DNA of 16,850 nucleotides, taken from Thermoplasmata archaeon (GTDB lineage: Archaea > Thermoplasmatota > Thermoplasmata > Lutacidiplasmatales > UBA184). A model generated the notes under the pieces. It saw only the letters and a list, made by a program, of their open reading frames with translations, did not search any database and was not told where the DNA came from. The stretch is taken from contig JAKIWU010000011.1 in assembly GCA_022749905.1 (NCBI GenBank), positions 1 to 16,850 of the forward strand, given 5' to 3'. Below are positions 13,834-16,850 of the stretch, piece after piece (the stretch's first letter is position 1; each line of letters starts with the position of its first letter). Position numbers and translations under genes: made by a program.

Positions 13834-14619
13834 ATGTCGGGACACGAGCCTCTCCACGCCGGCGAAACCATCGTTCTCTGGAGGAGCGAGAGGGAATCGA
13901 TCCTGATGCGCCTCGCCCTCGACCCCGTCACGGTCGAAGGTCGGGGGGTGGTCGATCTTTCCCCGTACGTCGGGAAGTCACCGGGCGCAACGGTGGGTTG
14001 GGCCGGCGTTGAGTACGTGCTCCTCCGGCCCACCCTCGCCGATCTTCTGGGCCATCTCCGACGAAAGGCCCAGATCATCACTCCGAAAGATGCGCAGTAT
14101 CTCCTCTATCTCGCGGGGGTTGGACCAGGGAGCCGCGTCGCCGAAGCTGGATCGGGAAGTGGCGCCCTCACCATTGTCCTCGCCCACGCCGTCGGCGCCG
14201 GCGGCCACGTATTCTCCTACGATCGTCGGCCCGACTTCCTTGCTGTGGCGCGCGAGAACGTGGCGGCCTCCGGGCTTGCCGAGCGCGTCGAGTTCCGTGA
14301 GCGCGACGTGGGGTCGGGCGGCTTCGACGTGACCGACCTCGACGCCATCGTCCTCGACCTTGCCGAGCCGTGGGCGGCGCTGGGCTCGGCGCGGACCGCG
14401 CTGGCTCCTGGAGGACGGGTCGCGACCTACACGCCGACCTACAACCAGCTCGAGCGCACGGTGCGGGAGATGCGCACCCTCGGCCTCAAGGAGGTCCGGT
14501 CCGCGGAGCTCCTCGAGCGGGCACTCCACGTCGGAGAGGGCGGAACACGACCGGAGTTCGACATGCTGGGCCACACCGGATTCCTCGCCTGCGGTCGCAA
14601 GGTGAGCGGACCATGGTGA
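13834..14619 (+). CDS. trmI: tRNA (adenine-N1)-methyltransferase TrmI (m1A57/58)
   Basis: 261 residues from ATG, close to the length of archaeal TrmI. The N-terminal beta domain (1-75) is followed by RKAQIITPKDAQYLL (77-91), the family signature, and by VAEAGSGSGALTIVLA (102-117) as SAM motif I, YDRRPDF as motif II, and DLDAIVLDLAEPWAAL (about 165-180) as the catalytic motif with Asp. Archaeal TrmI methylates A57 and A58 of the T loop. The stop overlaps the next gene by 7 nt. No strong TATA box was found in the 250 nt upstream. Confidence 0.92.
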   Translation: MSGHEPLHAGETIVLWRSERESILMRLALDPVTVEGRGVVDLSPYVGKSPGATVGWAGVEYVLLRPTLADLLGHLRRKAQIITPKDAQYLLYLAGVGPGSRVAEAGSGSGALTIVLAHAVGAGGHVFSYDRRPDFLAVARENVAASGLAERVEFRERDVGSGGFDVTDLDAIVLDLAEPWAALGSARTALAPGGRVATYTPTYNQLERTVREMRTLGLKEVRSAELLERALHVGEGGTRPEFDMLGHTGFLACGRKVSGPW

Positions 14620-15365
14620 ACCCTGCGCTCTCGATCGGGGCGGGGGTCGGGATCCTGCTCTCGGCTGGATTCGTCTACTGGCAAGTCGGGCGGTACGCGG
14701 CCCCTCAGGTCCCCGAGAGCCGCTTCGACGAGCGCAAGGAGATGATCGCTTACACGGCCGGGCTCTTCGTGGGGATCCCTCTCACCATCCCCCTCCTGTT
14801 CCTCGTCCAGGCGATCCCGCTGCTCGAGATCGGTGGGATCGCGCTCTACCTCGCGCTCCTTGTCGGGGGAACGGAGATCGCCCAATGGTTCCAGCAACGG
14901 ACGGCGTATTTCGGACAGGACGGCTCGGGGCCGTTCTACGTCCTCGGCTTCCGGGCCGGGATCGGCGGGATCCTCATTCTCGCCCTCGTGACCCAGTATT
15001 TCGCGGCGTCGGGCGCCACGGTCCTCGGTGTGGCAGCCGTGCTGGCGGAGGGGCTCGCCATCGTTGCGCTCCAGGCCGCTGCAGGAATGCTCGCGGTCCC
15101 GGGACGGAAGTCCGAGGGACGAGTTGCTGGTGGCCCTGCGTCTGCCCTACCGCTCGAGTTGGTCGGATTCTTCTTCGTCGGCGTCGCTGCTGCGGCGGAT
15201 TCGGCGACCGGGCTCGCCGTAGCGCTCGTGATCGCGGCTGGAGCTTGGGTCCTGTATCGCTCCGTGGCCCGGGTGGAGTTGCCGAAGCTCCCGCTTCGTC
15301 CCCGGACCGTCGGGCCGGAAGGAGAAGAACCGCCTAGACCGTCCTTCGGTCGACTAGACCGCTAG
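14613..15365 (+). CDS. Multipass membrane protein coupled to trmI
   Basis: 250 residues from the ATG at 14613, which lies inside the end of trmI; AGGTGAG upstream is a possible Shine-Dalgarno. About seven hydrophobic helices can be read: 5-22, 46-66, 70-88, 109-132, 136-156, 177-197 and 200-220, with a Pro/Arg-rich cytosolic C-terminal tail. A loop near 32-44 is charged (ESRFDERKEM). No channel, transporter or enzyme motif is recognised. Its tight link with trmI points to conserved co-expression but not to a function. Confidence 0.75.
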   Translation: MVNPALSIGAGVGILLSAGFVYWQVGRYAAPQVPESRFDERKEMIAYTAGLFVGIPLTIPLLFLVQAIPLLEIGGIALYLALLVGGTEIAQWFQQRTAYFGQDGSGPFYVLGFRAGIGGILILALVTQYFAASGATVLGVAAVLAEGLAIVALQAAAGMLAVPGRKSEGRVAGGPASALPLELVGFFFVGVAAAADSATGLAVALVIAAGAWVLYRSVARVELPKLPLRPRTVGPEGEEPPRPSFGRLDR

Positions 15366-15384
15366 CCGGACGCAAGACGAACGA

Positions 15385-15431
15385 GGGCCTTGGAGGGCCC
15401 CGATCTCGGGAGGGGCTGTTTACCCTCTCCC
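15385..15431. terminator. Two hairpins between convergent genes, possible bidirectional terminator
   Basis: GGGCC-TTGGAG-GGCCC (15385-15400) and an 8-bp stem with one bulged T, GGGAGGGG with CCCTCTCCC (15408-15431), fill the 66-nt convergent gap. The second abuts the stop codon of the minus-strand gene. Archaeal termination is mostly driven by T-runs, which are missing here, so confidence is low. Confidence 0.3.
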
Positions 15432-15929
15432 TCAGGCACCGGGACAGGTTCCCCCGCCGAAGCCGGTGAGGCCGCCGCCACCGATGGGTGGACAGATGTT
15501 GATGGTGAACAGGATCGCCGCCATCAGGAGGATGCAGAGCACGATCACCGCGAGGTTCGCCCAGCCCCTCTGAACCGCGCCCGCGCCGTCCTCGTTGCCC
15601 ATGTCCTTGCCGCCCCAGCGGCGGTTCATCCGGATGCCGGTGGCGCCACCGATGAAGAAGAGGCCGATGACCCAGAGAATCTTGCCCCACATGACGGCGT
15701 TCGCCCATTGTGAGGCGAAGCTCGTGCAGCTGCTCGGGACCGGCGTGGTCAAGCAGTTGCTCGGAAAGCTCGCGAAGGCGACCGCGACGATGGTCCCCAG
15801 GAAGATTAGGACGAAGCCGAGGATCCGTCCCCAGGTCACCAGGGAGGACCATGGGATAGACACGGTCGACGAGGCAGGCAGGGTGCTCCACTGTGGGGGT
15901 GGCGGCATGGGCGCGCCGGGCTGCGACAT
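15432..15929 (-). CDS. Three-helix small membrane protein with extracytosolic Cys pair
   Basis: 165 residues from ATG. A Pro-rich N terminus (1-28) is followed by helices at about 34-54 (RILGFVLIFLGTIVAVAFASF), 80-99 (MWGKILWVIGLFFIGGATGI) and 123-145 (WANLAVIVLCILLMAAILF). The loop after helix 1 has C-x8-C (NCLTTPVPSSC), and the Gly-rich C terminus has two more Cys, so disulfides on the outer face are possible. A TATA-like box at 15951-15960 is centred about 27 nt before the ATG: leaderless. The family is not recognised. Confidence 0.7.
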   Translation of the reverse strand: MSQPGAPMPPPPQWSTLPASSTVSIPWSSLVTWGRILGFVLIFLGTIVAVAFASFPSNCLTTPVPSSCTSFASQWANAVMWGKILWVIGLFFIGGATGIRMNRRWGGKDMGNEDGAGAVQRGWANLAVIVLCILLMAAILFTINICPPIGGGGLTGFGGGTCPGA

Positions 15930-15950
15930 GGATTGGCAACCGACGGTTTT

Positions 15951-15960
15951 GGAGATAAAG
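15951..15960 (-). promoter_or_regulatory. TATA box of the three-helix membrane protein
   Basis: The minus strand reads CTTTATCTCC. Its centre lies about 27 nt before the ATG at 15929, which fits a leaderless archaeal promoter. Confidence 0.55.
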
Positions 15961-16045
15961 GTTCGGTCCGAGCCCGTTTTGGGATTTTTTTGCTCTGAAT
16001 GCCTCAGCGCATCATCGTTCGTCGTTCACCTCCTCCCGTCGGTTC

Positions 16046-16850
16046 ATGTCCCACCCCTCCCCCATCGACCCCATGCCCTCGGTTCTCCGGGCCCTCGTCC
16101 TCCCCCTCGTCGGGGTGCTTCCTCCGCCGGTTCTCGCCCTCCTTCGAGACTACCGACTTCTCGTCAATGAGATCCTCCGCGAAGCCCTCACCTCCGGGAA
16201 GACCGCCCGCGGCTCCCTCTCCCGATTCGCCCGCGACCGAGCGTTCGTCCACCAGCTCACCGGCGGGCACGCCGTCGCCGCCGCCGAGATCGGTCTCGCT
16301 CTTGCCAAGGCACACCGCCGTCGCCTTCGCAAGCACCTTGATTCCCGCGTTCCCTTCGTCCGCCTCCCTTTCCTTCGAACCGGCACCGACACCTTCCACC
16401 TCGATCGGGACTCCGGCAAGGTTCGCCTCTCCCTTCGCAACGGGGAGTGGTCCCACTTCTTCCTCCACCTCGCTCCCTTCCACCGAGACCGGCTCGTCGC
16501 TCCCGACACCCGCGTCAAGCAGCTCCACGTCACCCCCGACCGGGTTGTCCTTTACCTCGAACGACCCGCCCCAACCCCCTACATCCCCAGCCGACTCCTC
16601 GCCCTCGACTCCAACGAATCCTCCCTCGACGGCGTCGACCTCTCCCAGCAGGCCACCCATGCCGTTCGGGTCCCGTTCCCCGAGGTCCGGACGATCCAGG
16701 CGACGCACGTCGCCCGACGTCGGAGGCTCGCCCGGAAGAAGGCGACCGACCGACGCGTCGGTCGTCGTCTCCTCGATCGCGAAGGACGGCGCGAACGGAA
16801 CCGGGTCCGTTCCCGCCTGCACGTCCTCACTCGGCATCTCATTCACGAGG
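16046..16850 (+). CDS. tnpB: TnpB (IS605-family OrfB), RNA-guided nuclease/transposon protein, 3' partial
   Basis: The frame is open to the window edge; 268 residues are visible from the ATG at 16046 (ATG at 16073 is an alternative). The N-terminal part (LLRDYRLLVNEILREAL, then SLSRFARDRAF) matches the helical start of archaeal TnpB. The middle part is a basic beta-rich region (HRRRLRKHLDSRVPFVRLPF; VRLSLRNGEW; QLHVTPDRVVLYLERP). ALDSNESSLDGVDL, near residue 185, fits the RuvC-I motif with a D-x-N-E variant common in archaea, so the first catalytic Asp is present. The following EVRTIQATHVARRRRLARKK, then RVRSRLHVLTRHLI, is the bridging helix region. RuvC-II, the zinc finger and RuvC-III lie beyond the window. 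No TnpA is seen upstream. Confidence 0.8.
   Translation, partial: MSHPSPIDPMPSVLRALVLPLVGVLPPPVLALLRDYRLLVNEILREALTSGKTARGSLSRFARDRAFVHQLTGGHAVAAAEIGLALAKAHRRRLRKHLDSRVPFVRLPFLRTGTDTFHLDRDSGKVRLSLRNGEWSHFFLHLAPFHRDRLVAPDTRVKQLHVTPDRVVLYLERPAPTPYIPSRLLALDSNESSLDGVDLSQQATHAVRVPFPEVRTIQATHVARRRRLARKKATDRRVGRRLLDREGRRERNRVRSRLHVLTRHLIHE

Noticed and set aside
13447..13906. Protein-coding frames across the tRNA region on both strands
   Set aside because: They pass through the tRNA-Gly gene and consist of Arg/Ser/Pro-rich sequence.
15999..16210. ATG at 15999 in another frame upstream of tnpB (MPQRIIVRRS...)
   Set aside because: Becomes Pro/Ser-rich low complexity at once and overlaps the TnpB frame, which carries the recognised motifs.
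16004..16846. 280-codon acidic open frame on the minus strand
   Set aside because: It is the antisense of tnpB; the plus-strand frame has clear TnpB motifs, while this one is Glu/Gly/Val-rich low complexity caused by GC-rich codons.
1..16850. CRISPR array
   Set aside because: No set of regularly spaced short repeats was seen; the only clear dispersed repeat is the two-copy element.

Overview
The window looks like a chromosomal piece of a high-GC archaeon, most likely an uncultured member of the Thermoplasmatota (Euryarchaeota). The basis is an archaeal information-processing operon (Rpo7/RpoE1 - Spt4/RpoE2 - GTP-dependent dephospho-CoA kinase - S24e - S27ae), an archaeal-type tRNA-Gly without encoded CCA, archaeal TrmI, TATA-like boxes about 26 nt before start codons (leaderless genes), and surface proteins with a C-terminal membrane anchor and many N-x-S/T sequons. 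The lineage is inferred, not proven by the window.

Layout. 1-948 (+) is the C-terminal part of a membrane-anchored surface protein with repeated beta domains. 1121-2158 (+) is a nucleotidyltransferase-fold protein whose end runs 125 nt into a convergent minus-strand cluster. That cluster (2034-5521, -) holds, in order of transcription, an unknown 75-aa leaderless protein, a small membrane protein with a tandem winged-helix regulator, and then a three-gene coupled set: a secreted/anchored sequon-rich protein, a small Cys/His protein and a GT2 glycosyltransferase. 5551-6732 (-) is a split-barrel-like domain fused to a methyltransferase. Divergent from it are a GT-C-like membrane glycosyltransferase and a GT4 glycosyltransferase (6791-9357, +), coupled by a GTGA overlap. 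Convergent to these is a membrane-anchored blue-copper protein (9456-10166, -), then a UspA-type protein and the rpo/spt4/dpck/rps operon (10311-12736, -), a methyltransferase and tRNA-Gly (12839-13580, -). trmI and a multipass membrane protein follow on + (13834-15365), then a small three-helix membrane protein on - (15432-15929). The window closes inside a TnpB (IS605 OrfB) gene on + (16046 to the edge).

How the parts fit: three glycosyltransferases sit among genes for surface proteins full of N-glycosylation sequons, so an envelope/glycosylation theme is reasonable, though the acceptors are not shown. The most striking non-coding signal is a 60-bp element present twice (4265-4326 and 10174-10234), 8 nt before the start codons of two unrelated surface-protein genes. 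It is built of small odd palindromes with a 21-bp direct repeat, and one copy lies directly after the gene for the tandem winged-helix regulator. It looks like a shared promoter/operator and may define an undescribed small regulon including the blue-copper protein.
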